Below are positions 5,725 through 6,567 of a stretch of 6,567 nt of DNA, in pieces (within the stretch, counting starts at the first letter, position 1; every line of letters starts with the position of its first letter). The DNA is taken from NCBI GenBank assembly GCA_029821255.1, contig JALGTS010000070.1:1-6567 (forward strand), in the 5' to 3' direction. The DNA is from Candidatus Zipacnadia bacterium (GTDB taxonomy: Bacteria > Armatimonadota > Zipacnadia > Zipacnadales > Zipacnadaceae). A model generated the notes under the pieces. It had not been told where the DNA came from. It worked only from the letters and a program-made list of their open reading frames with translations, and made no database searches. A program made the translations under genes and the position numbers.

Positions 5725-6567
5725 CTACTTGCCTAACTGCAATCCACCAATTTGCAGGTTCTTGCCCTGTGTCATTGCCTGCATCATCCTGGACAGCTCT
5801 CGGTACTGCTTAAGTACAATATTGATGTCCTGAACGGTGGTGCCACTGCCGCGGGCAATCCGACGCTTACGGCTGGCATTTATGATACCAGGATTGCGCC
5901 GCTCCCGGATTGTCATCGAATTGATAATTGCATCCACCATATCCAGCTCGCGCTCATCAATGTCGGCGCTGGAAAGCTCCGGCAGCTTAGCTGCACCTGG
6001 TATCATCTTCATTAGTTGATCCAGCGGCCCCATCCTACGGACGCGGTTCAGATGCGTGCGGAAATCTTCCAGATCAAAGTCCGCCGAAAGCAACTTTTCT
6101 TGAAGTTGCTGGGCTTCTTCCAGACCAACCGCCTGCTGTGCCTTCTCAACAAGCGTCAGTACATCGCCCATACCCAGAATGCGTTGGGCCATCCGGTCGG
6201 GATGGAACAGATCCAGGTCATCCATCTTCTCGCCGACGCCCACAAACTTTATGGGTACTCCCGTGACCGCACGAGCCGAAAGCGCCGCTCCGCCACGAGC
6301 ATCCCCATCCAACTTGGTGAGAATCAGACCATCCAGATCAACCCGCCGGCTGAACTCTTCCGCTACATTGACTGCATCCTGGCCGGTGAGAGCATCTATG
6401 ACCAGCAGCGTCTCAGGCTCATTGAAACTGCCCTCAATCTGCTCGATCTCGTCCATCATCTCCTCGTCAATATGGAGGCGACCGGCGGTGTCAATGATTA
6501 CAGGATCCAGACTGTTGGACTTAGCGTAACTGACCGCGGCCCGGGCAATGGCCACCGGGTCATTCTC
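5725..6567 (-). CDS. ffh: Signal recognition particle protein Ffh (partial, 5' end outside window)
   Basis: Ffh is the SRP54 GTPase. With 4.5S/6S RNA it binds signal sequences on nascent chains and docks them to FtsY at the membrane. The last 280 codons are present. The N domain and first part of the G domain lie beyond base 6567. Visible residues, numbered from the window edge, include G3 DTAGR (26-30), the DALTGQDAVNVA insertion-box region, G4 TKLDGDARGGAA (84-95), GVGEK (110-114) and FHPDRMAQRILGMGDV. The M domain starts near 150, with a finger loop around MGPLDQLMKMIPG and the RNA-binding SRKRRIARGSGTTVQDIN block (232-249). The C-terminus is short and ends at TAG 5725. The frame reads cleanly through the window edge, so truncation comes only from the window. 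It heads the visible part of the operon, 52 nt before rpsP. Confidence 0.97.
   Translation of the reverse strand, partial: ENDPVAIARAAVSYAKSNSLDPVIIDTAGRLHIDEEMMDEIEQIEGSFNEPETLLVIDALTGQDAVNVAEEFSRRVDLDGLILTKLDGDARGGAALSARAVTGVPIKFVGVGEKMDDLDLFHPDRMAQRILGMGDVLTLVEKAQQAVGLEEAQQLQEKLLSADFDLEDFRTHLNRVRRMGPLDQLMKMIPGAAKLPELSSADIDERELDMVDAIINSMTIRERRNPGIINASRKRRIARGSGTTVQDINIVLKQYRELSRMMQAMTQGKNLQIGGLQLGK

Overview
The window is a compact bacterial gene cluster read entirely on the minus strand, so transcription runs from high to low coordinates. In that order it holds: the 3' part of ffh (SRP GTPase), rpsP (S16), khpA (KH RNA-binding protein), a ylqD-like coiled-coil gene, a 555-residue fused flavoprotein oxidoreductase, trmD (tRNA m1G37 methyltransferase), rplS (L19), lepB (signal peptidase I) and rnhB (RNase HII). 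Gaps are 12-79 nt, most genes have a clear Shine-Dalgarno sequence, and no terminator separates them. The whole set looks like one operon. No non-coding stretch exceeds 80 nt, and I see no RNA genes, mobile elements or CRISPR arrays.

The order ffh-rpsP-khpA-ylqD-(rimM)-trmD-rplS-lepB-rnhB is the classic ribosome/tRNA-maturation/secretion cluster of Bacillota and Chloroflexota. A ylqD homologue is present, while rbgA/ylqF is missing between lepB and rnhB. RNase HII has the 'GYRLVAGVDEAGRG' type of N-terminus, GC is moderate to high by eye, and L19 has a long acidic tail. Together these make me favour an uncultured Chloroflexota (for example Dehalococcoidia-like), with a clostridial or other monoderm lineage as the alternative. 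This taxonomic call is inference.

Right part (5400-6567): SRP targeting plus S16. A perfect TATAAT in the ffh/rpsP gap may provide a secondary promoter, and rpsP appears to start at TTG. Middle (4563-5363): KhpA and the YlqD-like protein, both small accessory factors. Then comes the surprise (2873-4540). The slot normally held by rimM, the 16S rRNA processing factor, is occupied by a single polypeptide. It joins a dihydroorotate-dehydrogenase-type FMN barrel to a PyrK/AsrB/HydG-type FAD-NAD-[2Fe-2S] electron-transfer module. The barrel keeps its catalytic Cys and Lys but lacks several Asn residues that hold orotate in classical PyrD, so its substrate is open.

Left part (67-2860): trmD, rplS, lepB and rnhB all look intact. 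L19 carries a 75-residue, strongly acidic, probably disordered C-terminal extension. The 79-nt trmD-rplS gap holds a perfect TTGACA box and two possible hairpins, which could form an internal promoter or an L19 leader. The main leads are the fused oxidoreductase in the rimM position and the L19 tail.
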